The translations under genes were made by a program, and so were the position numbers. From assembly GCF_039634785.1 (NCBI RefSeq), contig NZ_JBBIAB010000001.1, forward strand, positions 62,001 through 126,000: a stretch of 64,000 nucleotides of DNA, read 5' to 3'. The DNA is from Tistrella mobilis. GTDB lineage: Bacteria > Pseudomonadota > Alphaproteobacteria > Tistrellales > Tistrellaceae. Of the stretch, positions 24,167-33,384 are shown in pieces. The notes under the pieces are model-generated. The model had not been told where the DNA came from and made no database searches. It saw nothing but the letters and a program-made list of their open reading frames with translations. Within the stretch, counting starts at the first letter, position 1; each line of letters begins with the position of its first letter.

Positions 24167-25215
24167 GAGAACACCTTGCGCGGATCGAAGGCGTCGCGGA
24201 TCGCTTCGCCGATGAAGATCAGCAGCGACAGCATCACCGCCAGCGTCACGAAGCCCGAAATGCCGAGCCAGGGGGCCTGAAGATTGTTCTTGCCCTGATT
24301 GAGCAGCTCACCCAGCGAGGGGGAGCCCGCCGGCAGACCCAGCCCCAGGAAGTCGAGCGAGGTCAGCGCGGTGATCCCGCCCGACAGGATGAAGGGCAGG
24401 AAGGTGAGGGTCGAGACCATGGCATTGGGCAGGATATGGCGGCGCATGATGCCGATATCCCCCACCCCCATGGCCCGGGCGGCGCGGACATAGTCGAAAT
24501 TGCGGGTGCGCAGGAATTCGGCCCGCACCAGCCCGACCAGCCCCGTCCACGAGAACAGGGTGAGCAGCCCCAGCAGCAGCCAGACCGTCGGCTCGAACAG
24601 GGCCGAGAGGATCAGCAGCACATAAAGCTGCGGCAGCCCCGCCCAGATCTCGATCAGCCGCTGGAAGATCAGGTCGGTGACGCCACCGAAATAGCCCTGG
24701 ATTGCGCCCGCGATCACCCCGATCACCGAGCTTGCGATGGTGAGCCCCAGCCCGAAGAGCACCGAGAGCCTGAAGCCGTAGATCAGCCGGGCCAGCACGT
24801 CACGCCCCTGATCATCGGTCCCCAGCCAGTTCTCGGCCGAGGGGGGCGCCGGCGCCGGCCGGTCGAGGTTGAAGTTGATCGTGTCGTAGGAGAAGCGGAT
24901 CGGCGGCCAGATCGCCCAGCCTTCGGCGTCGATCGTCTCCTGCGTGATCTGGTCGCGATAATTGGCCGGGGTCGGCAGGAAGCCGCCGAATTCGGTGTCG
25001 GGATAGTCGAACAGCACCGGGGCATAGAGATGCCCCTGATACGAGACCAGGATGGGCCGGTCATTGGCGACGAATTCGGCACCGAGCGAGATCAGGAACA
25101 GGACCAGGAAGATCCAGAACGACCAGAAGCCCCGGCGATTGCGGCGGAAATTGCGCAGCCGTCGGCGGTTCAGCGGCCCGAGCGGTCGAAAGCCGAGGCG
25201 TGCAGCGATGCCCAT
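24163..25215 (-). CDS. yejE: Peptide ABC transporter permease (YejE-type)
   Basis: 350 residues. An N-terminal membrane segment (WSFWIFLVLFLISLGAEFVAN) is followed by a periplasmic domain containing WPPIRFSYDTINFN and the YejE hallmark WLGTDDQGRDVLARLIYGFR, then five hydrophobic segments with the EAA-loop RAARAMGVGDIGIMRRHILPNA. It is one of the two pore subunits. It starts at ATG 25215, three bases after yejB ends on the same strand. Confidence 0.92.
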   Translation of the reverse strand: MGIAARLGFRPLGPLNRRRLRNFRRNRRGFWSFWIFLVLFLISLGAEFVANDRPILVSYQGHLYAPVLFDYPDTEFGGFLPTPANYRDQITQETIDAEGWAIWPPIRFSYDTINFNLDRPAPAPPSAENWLGTDDQGRDVLARLIYGFRLSVLFGLGLTIASSVIGVIAGAIQGYFGGVTDLIFQRLIEIWAGLPQLYVLLILSALFEPTVWLLLGLLTLFSWTGLVGLVRAEFLRTRNFDYVRAARAMGVGDIGIMRRHILPNAMVSTLTFLPFILSGGITALTSLDFLGLGLPAGSPSLGELLNQGKNNLQAPWLGISGFVTLAVMLSLLIFIGEAIRDAFDPRKVFS

Positions 25216-25218
25216 GGC

Positions 25219-26304
25219 TCAGCCTCCCCTGGCTTCGAAATCGATCCGCGGATCGATCGCCACATACATCAGGTCGCCGATCAGGTTCAGCAGCAGCCCG
25301 ATCAGGGTGAAGATGAACAGCGAGGCGAAGACCACCGGATAGTCGCGGTTGAGCACCGCCTCGTAGGACAGCAGCCCCAGCCCGTCGAGCGAGAAGATCA
25401 CCTCGATCAGCAGCGAGCCGGTGAACAGCAGCCCGACGATGGTGGCGGGCAGGCCGGCGACCACGATCAGCATGGCGTTGCGGAAGACATGGCCATAGAG
25501 CACGCGGTTCTCGCTCAACCCCTTGGCCCGGGCGGTGATCACGTATTGTTTGCCGATCTCGTCCAGGAAGGAATTCTTGGTGAGCAGGGTCAGCGTGGCG
25601 AAGCCGCCGATCACCAGCGAGGCCACCGGCAGCGCCAGATGCCAGAAATAGTCGAGGATCTGCTGCCACCAGGGCAATTCGGCCCAGTTGTCCGAGACGA
25701 GCCCGCGCAGCGGAAACCACGACACCACCGAGCCGCCGGCGAAGATCACCACCAGCAGGATGGCGAACAGAAAGCCCGGCACGGCATAACCCACGATCAC
25801 CAGACCGCTGGTCCAGACATCGAAGGGCGTGCCGTCGCGCACCGCCTTGGCGATGCCGAGCGGAATGGAGACCAGATAGATGATCAGCGTGCTCCACAGC
25901 CCGAGCGAGGCCGAGACCGGCAGCTTGTCGAGGATCAGGTCCACCACCGGTGCGTTGCGGAAGAAGCTGTCGCCGAAATCGAAGGCCAGATAGCTGCCCA
26001 TCATGTCGAGGAAGCGTTCGACCGGCGGCTTGTCGAAGCCGTAAAGGGTGCGGATTTCCTCGACCAGCCCGTCCGGCAGGCCGCGGGCGCCGCGATAATC
26101 GCTGCCCGACATGGAGGGGGCGGCGACCTCTCGGCCCCCTCCGGAAAACCCCGAGGTGGCGTCGGCCTGGGCCCCGCTCAGCGTCGCCAGCATCTGTTCG
26201 ACCGGTCCGCCGGGGGCGAACTGGACGACGGCGAAGTTGATCACCATGATGCCGAACAATGTGAGCGGAATAAGGGCCAGGCGGCGCAGGACGTAAGCGA
26301 ACAT
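25219..26304 (-). CDS. yejB: Peptide ABC transporter permease (YejB-type)
   Basis: 361 residues. It opens with [34 protein letters not shown], the DppB/YejB start, then a Gly-rich periplasmic stretch and six hydrophobic segments. The EAA-loop [21 protein letters not shown] is in its usual place near residue 260. It is the partner pore subunit of YejE. ATG 26304 lies 18 nt after the yejA stop, so the two are co-transcribed. Confidence 0.92.
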   Translation of the reverse strand: MFAYVLRRLALIPLTLFGIMVINFAVVQFAPGGPVEQMLATLSGAQADATSGFSGGGREVAAPSMSGSDYRGARGLPDGLVEEIRTLYGFDKPPVERFLDMMGSYLAFDFGDSFFRNAPVVDLILDKLPVSASLGLWSTLIIYLVSIPLGIAKAVRDGTPFDVWTSGLVIVGYAVPGFLFAILLVVIFAGGSVVSWFPLRGLVSDNWAELPWWQQILDYFWHLALPVASLVIGGFATLTLLTKNSFLDEIGKQYVITARAKGLSENRVLYGHVFRNAMLIVVAGLPATIVGLLFTGSLLIEVIFSLDGLGLLSYEAVLNRDYPVVFASLFIFTLIGLLLNLIGDLMYVAIDPRIDFEARGG

Positions 26305-26322
26305 CCGGAACCGGGCCCCCTG

Positions 26323-28188
26323 TCAGCGCAGGCCGTAGCGGGCGGCGAGCGCGTCGTCGACCCACCAGGTGTAAAGATCGATGCCGTAATCGGGCAGCAC
26401 CGGCGGGCGACCGAACTTATTCCAGTGGACGATCCGGAAGGCCGGGAGGTGAAATTGCGGGATGACGTAGTCGCCCCAGAGCAGCACCCGGTCCAGCGCT
26501 TTCACGGCCGTCACCAGGCTCTGCCGGTCCTCGGCATCGATCACCTTCTGGATCAGCGCATCGACCACGGGGTTCCTGATCCCGGCATAATTGCGGCTGC
26601 CGGGCCGGTCGGCAGCTTCGCTGCCCCAGAATTCGCGCTGCTCGTTGCCGGGCGATTGAGACTGCGGCCAGATTTCGGTGATGATGTCGAAATCGAAGGT
26701 CTGCAGCCGGTTCTCGTACTGCGCCGCATCCACCTGACGAACCGTCGCCTCGATGCCCAACCGGCCCAGACTGCGGGTGATCGGCATCACGATGCGTTCC
26801 TCGGCGGCATCCTGGATCAGGAATTCCATCCGCACCGGGGCATCGGCATCGGGGGCGAACAGCTTGCCGTTCTTCACCTCGTAGCCGGCCTTGGCCAGGA
26901 TGTCGTAGGCGGTCTTCAGCCCCGCGCGATTGGCGCCGCTGCCATCGGTCTTGGGCACGGTATAGGGCCTGGTGAACAGATCCGCCGGCAGCTGGTCGCG
27001 ATAGGGCTCCAGCAGCGCCAGTTCCGCCCCCTCGGGAATGCCCGAGGATGCCATGTTCGAGTTCTCGAAATAGCTGTCGGTGCGGGTATAGGCGCCGTAG
27101 AACAGGGTCTTGTTCGACCATTCGAAATCGAACACATACTGCATCGCCCGGCGCATCGCCGGGTCCTGGAAGACCGGACGGCGGGTGTTCATCACCAGCC
27201 CCTGCATGCCGGTCGACAGCCGGTGCGGGATGGTGTCGAGCTTCAGCTTGCCGCTTTCGACCTCGGGCATGTTGTAGGCGGTGGCCCAGCGCCGGGCGCT
27301 GTTCTCGACCCGAAGATCGTACTGGCCGGCCTTGAACGCCTCTACCGAGACCTCGTCGTCGCGGTAATAGTCGGTGACGATGCGGTCGAAATTGTACCGG
27401 CCGACATTCACCGGCAGATCCCTGGCCCAATAGTCCTTCACCCGCTCCATCACCAGCGTGCGGCCGGGCTCGGCGCGGGCCACCCTGTAGGGCCCGCTGC
27501 CGGGGATCGGCTCCAGCGTGCCCGCCCCCAGATCATGGGCATCGAGCCAGGCCTTGGGCAGCACCGGCAGCTGACCCAGGATCAGCGCCAGTTCACGGTT
27601 CTTCGTGTTGGCGAAGCGGAAGCGGACGGTGCGGTCGTCCAGCACGTCGACGCCCGCCACCTCGGCATAATAGATCCGATAGGTCGGGTGGCCCTTCTCG
27701 CGCAGCTGATCGAAGGTCGCCGCCACATCGGCGGCGGTGATCGGCGTCCCGTCGTGGAAACGCGCCTCGGGACGGATGGTGAAGGTCACCGAGGAATTGT
27801 CCGGCGCCTTGTCGATGGTCCTGGCGATCAGCCCGTATTCCGAGAAGGGTTCGTCCAGGCTCTGCACCGTCAGTGTGTCGAAGGCAAGGCTGACCGGTGC
27901 GGAGATGCCCCGCAGCGCAAACGGGTTGAGACTGTCGAAAGTGCCCCGGGCGGCGCTTCTCAGCGTGCCGCCCTTGGGTGCTTCGGGATAGGCATAGGCG
28001 AAGTGATCGAAATCGGCGGGATATTTCAGATCCCCATACATCGATATGCCATGCGACAGCTCCGCCAGAGCCTGGCCCGAAAGAACCGGCGTGAAGGCGG
28101 CGATGCTTCCGGCCAAGAGGCCGCCCAGCATCAGTACCACCCGGGCGGGGCGACGCCATCCGCGTCCCCGCATCCGTTGTTCGGCCAT
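26323..28188 (-). CDS. yejA: Periplasmic peptide-binding protein (YejA-type)
   Basis: About 621 residues of SBP family 5. A signal peptide (ARVVLMLGGLLAGSIAAFTPVLSGQALA) precedes HGISMYGDLKYPADFDHFAYAYPEAPKGG, a strong YejA hallmark. Later motifs are TFTIRPEARFHDGTPITAADV, a typical peptide-binder segment, and NEQREFWGSEAADRPGSRNYAGI. It captures oligopeptides or peptidyl nucleotides such as microcin C for YejBEF. ATG 28188 is chosen; a GTG immediately before it (28191) is equally possible. GGAGGG lies about 11-14 nt upstream. It is the first gene of the operon. Confidence 0.92.
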   Translation of the reverse strand: MAEQRMRGRGWRRPARVVLMLGGLLAGSIAAFTPVLSGQALAELSHGISMYGDLKYPADFDHFAYAYPEAPKGGTLRSAARGTFDSLNPFALRGISAPVSLAFDTLTVQSLDEPFSEYGLIARTIDKAPDNSSVTFTIRPEARFHDGTPITAADVAATFDQLREKGHPTYRIYYAEVAGVDVLDDRTVRFRFANTKNRELALILGQLPVLPKAWLDAHDLGAGTLEPIPGSGPYRVARAEPGRTLVMERVKDYWARDLPVNVGRYNFDRIVTDYYRDDEVSVEAFKAGQYDLRVENSARRWATAYNMPEVESGKLKLDTIPHRLSTGMQGLVMNTRRPVFQDPAMRRAMQYVFDFEWSNKTLFYGAYTRTDSYFENSNMASSGIPEGAELALLEPYRDQLPADLFTRPYTVPKTDGSGANRAGLKTAYDILAKAGYEVKNGKLFAPDADAPVRMEFLIQDAAEERIVMPITRSLGRLGIEATVRQVDAAQYENRLQTFDFDIITEIWPQSQSPGNEQREFWGSEAADRPGSRNYAGIRNPVVDALIQKVIDAEDRQSLVTAVKALDRVLLWGDYVIPQFHLPAFRIVHWNKFGRPPVLPDYGIDLYTWWVDDALAARYGLR

Positions 28189-28249
28189 CACCTGTCGTCA
28201 TCCCTCCGGTCGGTGACGCTATCCCTCCATCCGCGATGATAGGGCAAGT

Positions 28250-29044
28250 TCAGGCCAAGGCCAGCATTTCCAGTGCAATCCGATGCGCGCGCGGGTCGCC
28301 GGCGGCCAGCACGCGACCATCGCCCTCCAGCCCCAGCTTCTGCCCCGACCAGTCGGTCACCACCCCGCCCGCGCCCTCGATCACCGGCACAAGTGCGCAC
28401 CAGTCGTATGGTTTCAGATCCACTTCCGCAACGAGATCGATCAGCCCGAGGGCGAGCAGGCCGTAATTGTAGCAATCCCCCCCCCAGAGCACGTCGGTGA
28501 CCCGCCCGGCCAGGCGGTCGAACCGGGCTCGGTCGTCGGGTCCGAACATGGCGGGAGAGGTGGCGGCAAGCCGGGCCAGCGCCGGATCCGCGCAGGCGCG
28601 GGTGCGGATCGGCCGGCCGTCGAAACAGCTCTGTCCGCCGGTAATCCCCCACCAGCGCTCCCCCGTGCCGCCGGCATCGATCACCCCCAGCACGGGGTGA
28701 CCGCGAAAGCACAGCCCGACCAGCGAGCCGAAGGTGGGGCGGCCGGTGATGAACGAGCGGGTGCCGTCGATCGGGTCCAGCACCCATTGCCAGTCCGCCG
28801 CCTCGCGCACCCGGCCATGCTCCTCACCGAAGATGCCGTGCGCGGGCAGCTCCGCCTCGAGAATGCGGCGCATGGCGGCCTCCGCCTCGCGATCGGCCAA
28901 GGTCACCGGGCTCTGATCGGGCTTCACGTCGACCGGCACGGCGGTGCGGAAATAGCGCCGGGCCTCTGCCCGGGCGGCATCGGCCAGCCGGAAGGCGACG
29001 GGCAGGAAAGCGGCGGCGTCTTCGGCAAGACGGGTCGGGGTCAT
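28250..29044 (-). CDS. hisN: Inositol-monophosphatase-family phosphatase, probably histidinol-phosphatase
   Basis: 264 residues of the lithium-sensitive phosphatase fold. Metal-site motifs are SPVTLADREAE, GEEHG, LDPIDGTRSFITGRP (WxDPIDGT equivalent) and the distal KPYDWCALVPVIEGAGG. The HisN subgroup removes phosphate from histidinol phosphate; similar enzymes act on inositol phosphate or PAP, so the substrate is inferred from similarity in the FITGRPTFGSLVGL region. ATG 29044 gives MTPTRLAED. It is downstream of, and separated from, the cytochrome gene by a strong hairpin. Confidence 0.83.
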   Translation of the reverse strand: MTPTRLAEDAAAFLPVAFRLADAARAEARRYFRTAVPVDVKPDQSPVTLADREAEAAMRRILEAELPAHGIFGEEHGRVREAADWQWVLDPIDGTRSFITGRPTFGSLVGLCFRGHPVLGVIDAGGTGERWWGITGGQSCFDGRPIRTRACADPALARLAATSPAMFGPDDRARFDRLAGRVTDVLWGGDCYNYGLLALGLIDLVAEVDLKPYDWCALVPVIEGAGGVVTDWSGQKLGLEGDGRVLAAGDPRAHRIALEMLALA

Positions 29045-29096
29045 GTGGCGCACAGGGCTCCGAGAGGATGGCCCCGGTAGACGGGGGCCGGAACGA

Positions 29097-29134
29097 CGAC
29101 GCCCGCCGGGTCCGCATGGGACCGGCGGGCGTCG
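29097..29134 (-). terminator. Hairpin terminator after the cytochrome c gene
   Basis: CGACGCCCGCCGG at 29097-29109 pairs perfectly (13 bp) with CCGGCGGGCGTCG at 29122-29134. It stands between the cytochrome c stop and the hisN start. The T tract is weak. Confidence 0.65.
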
Positions 29135-29208
29135 CGAAAGATGACCGGGCCGGGCAGGGGATGCAACCCGGCGACGGCATCGCCGGAAATCCGCCGCCTG
29201 GTCTGACC

Positions 29209-29826
29209 TCAGCCGGCGTTCTGCTGGGCGGCGGGCTGCTCGCCGGCCGGCTGTTCGGCAGCGGGCTGCTCGCCACCTTCGGCCGTACCCTCGGCGGGCG
29301 CCGCCGGGATCTCCTTGGGGGCATCCGACTGGCTGTTGAGATAGGCGATGACCGCGGCGCGATCCTCGACCTTCGACAGGCCGGCGAAGGACATCTTGGT
29401 GCCCGGCGCAAACGAGGCCGGCTTGGTCAGGAAGTGGTCGAGCTTCTCGAAGGTCCACTCGCCGCCGATGCCCTTCAGGGCGTCGGAATAGGCGAAGCCG
29501 TCGGCCGAGGCCACCGGGCGGCCGACCACGCTCCACAGCTCGGGGCCGACCTTGTTCGGGCCACCCTTCGAGTCGTCGTGGCAGGCGGTGCAGCGGGCGA
29601 AGACCTTGGCACCGGCCTTGGGATCGGCACTGGCCAGCGCCACCTCGAACGGCACTTCCTTCGGCGCCTCGGCGGCGGCGTCGGTGGCGACGCCTTCGAT
29701 CGCGTAGGCGTTCTTCTCCAGGTGTTCAGGCTCGTACACCATGTCGGAGATGACACCCACGACCATGGCGAACAATGCCGCCGTCAGGAACGCGGCCATC
29801 AGCTTGTTGAATTCGAAGCCTGACAT
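29209..29826 (-). CDS. Membrane-anchored class I cytochrome c
   Basis: 205 residues. An uncleaved N-terminal anchor (LMAAFLTAALFAMVVGVISDMVY) is followed by a c-type haem domain: FARCTACHDD is the haem-binding CxxCH, and the Met ligand is in GTKMSFAGL. The domain ends with a YLNSQSD helix. The C-terminus is a repetitive Ala/Pro/Glu/Gln tail (EQPAAEQPAGEQPAAQ). It resembles CycM/cytochrome c552 of alphaproteobacteria, which carries electrons between the bc1 complex and terminal oxidases. ATG 29826 has GAGGA 6-7 nt upstream. It is divergent from kdsB, a conserved arrangement. Confidence 0.9.
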   Translation of the reverse strand: MSGFEFNKLMAAFLTAALFAMVVGVISDMVYEPEHLEKNAYAIEGVATDAAAEAPKEVPFEVALASADPKAGAKVFARCTACHDDSKGGPNKVGPELWSVVGRPVASADGFAYSDALKGIGGEWTFEKLDHFLTKPASFAPGTKMSFAGLSKVEDRAAVIAYLNSQSDAPKEIPAAPAEGTAEGGEQPAAEQPAGEQPAAQQNAG

Positions 29827-30272
29827 GCCCAATCCTCTTCCACACGACGCCCGACGGCCCTTGACATGCATTCCGGACAGCAGGGCACGGGTCGACACGG
29901 ATCCGGCCGTGCCGCAGGTTCTTGATGAGCGCCGCACTCTCCGGAGCGGTCCCGGCGGAGCCCGCGGCCGACGGATGACATGCCCGTCGATCTGCGGATC
30001 CGGCCCGTCCCAGCGGAGGGAATTCCGTCAGGCGGCAGCCGCACTTGCGGGAGCGTCCGGACACCTTCGGGAAGCGTTACGGCACGGGTTTATGGGTCAC
30101 ACCGCAGATGCGGTCATGACGGGCGAAGATTAGCCACTTCCCCCGCTTCTGTCCAATCCCTATAAGGGTTCCAGGGGCTCCGGTTCCATACGAGAGGTCG
30201 AGCCTGCGTCACATGGTCGCAACCTCCGGTCCGGAATATGGACGCCCGATTGTTCCATCGCCGAGGCAGAGA
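29827..30272. promoter_or_regulatory. Divergent region between cytochrome c and kdsB
   Basis: 446 bp without a gene. On the minus strand TTGGAC (complement of 30151-30156) and TAATCT (complement of 30127-30132) with an 18-nt spacer form a candidate promoter for the cytochrome gene, leaving a leader of nearly 300 nt. ACCGCA-GA-TGCGGT at 30101-30114 is a perfect small palindrome inside that leader. No RNA gene is recognised. Confidence 0.4.
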
Positions 30273-31007
30273 ATGAACCCCCTGGTCGTGATCCCCACCC
30301 GTCTGGCTGCCACCCGCCTGCCGCGCAAGCCGCTGGCGGACATCAACGGCCGGCCGATGATCCTGCATTGCCTCGACCATGCCCTTGCCGCCGGCGTCGG
30401 CCCGGTGGTGGTGGCGGCGGGCGATCAGGAGATCGTGGACGTGGTGGAAGCGGCCGGCGGCACGGCGGTGCTGACCGATCCGGCCCTGCCGTCGGGGTCC
30501 GACCGCGTCCAGGCGGCGGCCGAGATCTTCGATCCCGACCGGCGCCATGACGTGATCATCAACTTCCAGGGCGACATGCCCGCGCTGGACCCGGCCCTGC
30601 CGCGTGCGGCGCTGGAAGCGCTGGGCGATCAGGCCGATATCGCGACGCTCGTGGTCGAGACTTCGGATCCGGCGGTCCGCGCCAACCCCAATGCCGCCAA
30701 GGCGGTGCTGTCGATGGCGCCGGGCAGCCGGATCGGCCGGGCGCTCTATTTCACCCGCGCCAACGCCCCCTGGGGGGACGGGCCGGTTCACCATCATATC
30801 GGCTTCTATGCCTTCCGGCGCGGCGCGCTCGACCGCTTCGTCTCGCTGCCGCCCAGCCCGCTGGAGCTGCGCGAGCGGCTGGAGCAGCTGCGCGCCCTTG
30901 AAGCGGGGCTGCGCATCGACGCCGCCATCGTCGACACCGTGCCCTTCGAGGTGAACGCGCCCGAGGATCTGGAAGTGGCCCGCCGGCTGCTGAAGCCCGC
31001 CGGCTGA
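30273..31007 (+). CDS. kdsB: 3-deoxy-manno-octulosonate cytidylyltransferase (CMP-KDO synthetase)
   Basis: 244 residues. The N-terminal nucleotide loop VVIPTRLAATRLPRKPLADINGRPMI is the family signature, followed by DPALPSGSDRVQAA, NFQGDMPALDP (metal-binding Asp) and HHHIGFYAFRRGAL. It activates KDO for lipopolysaccharide core synthesis, so the organism makes LPS. ATG 30273 (MNPLVVIP) fits the family; GAGGC lies about 7 nt upstream, whereas an in-frame ATG at 30213 adds an unlikely leader. It is followed after 116 nt by pheA. Confidence 0.94.
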   Translation: MNPLVVIPTRLAATRLPRKPLADINGRPMILHCLDHALAAGVGPVVVAAGDQEIVDVVEAAGGTAVLTDPALPSGSDRVQAAAEIFDPDRRHDVIINFQGDMPALDPALPRAALEALGDQADIATLVVETSDPAVRANPNAAKAVLSMAPGSRIGRALYFTRANAPWGDGPVHHHIGFYAFRRGALDRFVSLPPSPLELRERLEQLRALEAGLRIDAAIVDTVPFEVNAPEDLEVARRLLKPAG

Positions 31008-31123
31008 CCTGGGGCATCGACGGCGCCCGGCATCGACGGCGTCCGCGACATGCGGGGGCGATGGACAGATGCAGCGGGCGGGCGCAAGATGCCGGCCCCT
31101 GCCATTCCAGCCGGAACCCATCG

Positions 31124-32011
31124 ATGCCCGCCGCCCAGGACATGCCCGTCACGCCAGCCCGCTCCATCGCTTTCCAGGGCCAGCCCGGTGCCTATTCCCA
31201 CATGGCGTGCCTGGAGATGTTTCCCGAGCTGGTCCCCCTGCCCTGCCCGACCTTCGCCGATGCGATCGAGGCGGTGCGCGAGGGCAAGGCCGACCGGGCG
31301 ATGATCCCGATCGACAACACCCTGGCCGGCCGGGTCGCGGATGTGCACCGGCTGCTGCCGACCTCAGGCCTCCATCTGACCGGCGAACATTTCATGCGGG
31401 TCAGCCACTGCCTGCTGGGCGCCCCCGGCGCGCGTCTGGATCAGGTAAAGACGGCACTCAGCCACGTCCACGCCCTTGGCCAGTGCCACCGCTTCATGGA
31501 AGCGCACGGCATCCGGCCGGTGATCCATTCCGACACCGCCAGTGCCGCCGCCCGGGTGGCGGAGCTGCGTGACCCGGCGGTCGCCGCCATCGCCTCGCGG
31601 CTGTCGGCCGACATCTACGGCCTGGACGTGCTGGCCGAGGCGATCGAGGATGCCGAGCACAACACCACCCGCTTCGTGGTGATGATGCGCGAACCGGTGA
31701 TCCCGGCGCCGGATAACGGGCTGGTGGTGACCAGTTTCCTGTTCCAGGTGCGCAATGTGCCGGCGGCGCTCTACAAGGCGCTGGGCGGCTTCGCCACCAA
31801 CGGCGTCAACATGACCAAGCTCGAGAATTATCTGATCGACGGCGCCTTCACGCCGGCGGTGTTCTATGCCGAGATCGAGGGCCACCCGGAAGACCGGGCC
31901 GTGGCGCTGGCGATGGAGGAGCTGGGCTTCTTCTCGACCGATGTCCGCATCCTGGGCGTCTATCCGGCAAGCCCGCGCCGGCAGCAGGATCCGGACGCCA
32001 CCGCCCGCTGA
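31124..32011 (+). CDS. pheA: Prephenate dehydratase
   Basis: About 295 residues, monofunctional (no chorismate mutase domain). The catalytic domain begins with AFQGQPGAYSHMAC, contains PIDNTLAGRVADVH and ends with the TTRFVVM motif whose Thr is catalytic. A C-terminal ACT domain follows with FLFQVRNVPAALYKALGGFATNGVNMTKLENYL; the classical ESRP phenylalanine-site sequence is replaced by LENYL, as in other alphaproteobacterial homologues. It converts prephenate to phenylpyruvate. ATG 31124 is chosen; ATG 31142 is an alternative and neither has a strong RBS. Confidence 0.92.
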   Translation: MPAAQDMPVTPARSIAFQGQPGAYSHMACLEMFPELVPLPCPTFADAIEAVREGKADRAMIPIDNTLAGRVADVHRLLPTSGLHLTGEHFMRVSHCLLGAPGARLDQVKTALSHVHALGQCHRFMEAHGIRPVIHSDTASAAARVAELRDPAVAAIASRLSADIYGLDVLAEAIEDAEHNTTRFVVMMREPVIPAPDNGLVVTSFLFQVRNVPAALYKALGGFATNGVNMTKLENYLIDGAFTPAVFYAEIEGHPEDRAVALAMEELGFFSTDVRILGVYPASPRRQQDPDATAR

Positions 32012-32017
32012 CCGGCC

Positions 32018-32071
32018 CGTCACGTTACATTCGTCACGGTTACACCCGTCACACTCACACGCGGAGATCTG
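32018..32071 (+). repeat. Three imperfect CGTCAC-type direct repeats
   Basis: CGTCAC starts at 32018, 32032 and 32047, each followed by a related (g/gg)TTACA or aCTCACA tail, giving a period of 14-15 bp. They sit between pheA and the SMR gene, just before its RBS, and could be an operator array. Confidence 0.5.
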
Positions 32072-32077
32072 CAGGCC

Positions 32078-32425
32078 ATGGGTGGCAGCGGAATGGGTGC
32101 GGGCCTCGCCTGGGTGCTGCTTGCCGGCGCCATCATGGCTGAAATCGTCGCCACCACCTCGATGAAGATGTCGGCCGGCCTCACCCGGCTCGGGCCGACG
32201 GCGGTGATGGTGGTCGGCTATCTGATCGCCTTCGGCCTGCTTGCGGTCGCGCTCAAGCGGATCGAGATCGGTGTCGCCTATGCCATCTGGTCGGGGGTGG
32301 GTACGGCGGCCATCGCTACCATCGGCGTGCTGGCCTTCGGCGAGAGCATGAACACGATCAAACTGGTCTCTCTGGGGTTGATCGTGCTGGGCGTGATCGG
32401 CCTGAACCTGTCGGGCGGCCACTGA
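32078..32425 (+). CDS. Small multidrug resistance (SMR/EmrE-family) transporter
   Basis: 115 residues with four hydrophobic segments. The essential membrane carboxylate is Glu22 in AIMAEIVATTSMKMSAGLTRL, the EmrE signature, and the third helix has VAYAIWSGVGTAAIATIG. It works as a proton-coupled antiparallel dimer exporting cationic compounds or guanidinium. ATG 32078 is taken with GGAG upstream; ATG 32093 is an alternative. It is preceded by three CGTCAC repeats, possibly regulatory, and terminated by the hairpin at 32435. Confidence 0.88.
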   Translation: MGGSGMGAGLAWVLLAGAIMAEIVATTSMKMSAGLTRLGPTAVMVVGYLIAFGLLAVALKRIEIGVAYAIWSGVGTAAIATIGVLAFGESMNTIKLVSLGLIVLGVIGLNLSGGH

Positions 32426-32434
32426 GCCCACCTC

Positions 32435-32491
32435 GCCTGCCAGGCCCCCGCCCCCCGGCGTGTCGCGCGCCGCCGGGGAAAGCGGGCAGGC
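32435..32491. terminator. Bidirectional terminator hairpin
   Basis: GCCTGCC at 32435-32441 pairs with GGCAGGC at 32485-32491, with an inner CCCCGGCG / CGCCGCCGGGG stem. It separates the convergent SMR and XRE-cupin genes. Confidence 0.7.
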
Positions 32492-33136
32492 TCAATCCCG
32501 GCCGTCGCGCAGATCGCGGATGTCGCCGATCACCACCAGGGCCACGGCAGGGCCCTCGCCCAGATTGGCGTATTGATGCGCGACATGGGCCTGATAGAAG
32601 ATCGCATCGCCGCGCTGAAGCACGTGGTTGATACCGCCGACGGTGACGCCCAGCCGGCCTTCCACCACCACCAGATATTCCTCGACGCCATAGCGATGGC
32701 CGACGAAGGGCCCCGCCGTCGCCCCCTGGGGCACGGTCACCTGAACCAGGTCCAGCCCGCGCGAGGGGAAGATCGGCGACATCGACCGGCGCTCGAAACC
32801 GGTCTCGGGGTCGACGAAGGCCGCCTGATCGGCACGGCGCAACACCAGCACGTCGTGGCGGTCATGCTCGCCCAGCAGGCTTGAGATGGTGACGCCCAGC
32901 CCGGCGGCCAGCCGCGCCACGGTCGCCGCCGAAGGGCTGGCCTCGCCGCGTTCGACCTTGGAGATCATCGACTTCGAGACGCCGGCCTTCTCGGCCAGCG
33001 TCTGCAGCGTCATGCCGCGGTCGCGGCGAAGCTCGCGGATGCGCCGGGAGACACGGCTCTCGATCTGGCCTGCCTCGCCTGGTGCAACGCCGTCCTCGTC
33101 GTCTTCGGGTACAGACCCGGTGTCGTCGATGCTCAT
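32492..33136 (-). CDS. XRE-family regulator with C-terminal cupin domain
   Basis: 214 residues. A helix-turn-helix of the Cro/CI type is at about 30-85 (IRELRRDRGMTLQTLAEKAGVSKSMISKVERGEASPS). A cupin barrel follows at about 135-205 (VEEYLVVVEGRLGVTVGG, GDAIFYQAHVAHQYANLG). Such regulators sense small metabolites through the cupin and often control amino-acid or polyamine catabolism. The first 25 residues are acidic. ATG 33136 is the start with a clean family match. It lies downstream of the aminotransferase gene on the same strand and might regulate that gene or the convergent SMR transporter; this is inference. Confidence 0.87.
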   Translation of the reverse strand: MSIDDTGSVPEDDEDGVAPGEAGQIESRVSRRIRELRRDRGMTLQTLAEKAGVSKSMISKVERGEASPSAATVARLAAGLGVTISSLLGEHDRHDVLVLRRADQAAFVDPETGFERRSMSPIFPSRGLDLVQVTVPQGATAGPFVGHRYGVEEYLVVVEGRLGVTVGGINHVLQRGDAIFYQAHVAHQYANLGEGPAVALVVIGDIRDLRDGRD

Positions 33137-33297
33137 GATGTTCCTCGGGGTCGCTGACGCTGATCCGGTCGTCGCCAGCGCGTTCGGGGGCGCGCCGCCG
33201 GAAGTGGCCCGAGAATAACCGCGGGCACCGGTCCCGGTCCAGGTACCGTGAGGGGGCGGGTGGAATTCTGTCCAATGGCGGCAGGCGCCCGCGGCCG

Positions 33298-33371
33298 GTC
33301 GTCGTTTTTCATCTCCCGAAACGACGACGGCGGCCGCAGAGCTGTCCGCTCCACGGCCGCCGCCGGATCGT
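33298..33371 (-). terminator. Hairpins after the branched-chain aminotransferase gene
   Basis: GTCGTCGTTT at 33298-33307 pairs perfectly with AAACGACGAC at 33319-33328. A second stem GGCGGCCG/CGGCCGCC lies at about 33329-33360. On the minus strand the second stem is followed by GTCGTCGTTT, a plausible terminator for the aminotransferase transcript. Confidence 0.5.
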
Positions 33372-33384
33372 CGGATACGCCGGA

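Noticed and set aside
24145-28239. A very long open frame on the plus strand (over 1300 codons) across the yej region
   Set aside because: It is antisense to four well-supported transporter genes and its translation is an Arg/Gln/His/Asp-rich shadow typical of GC-rich DNA, with no recognisable domain.
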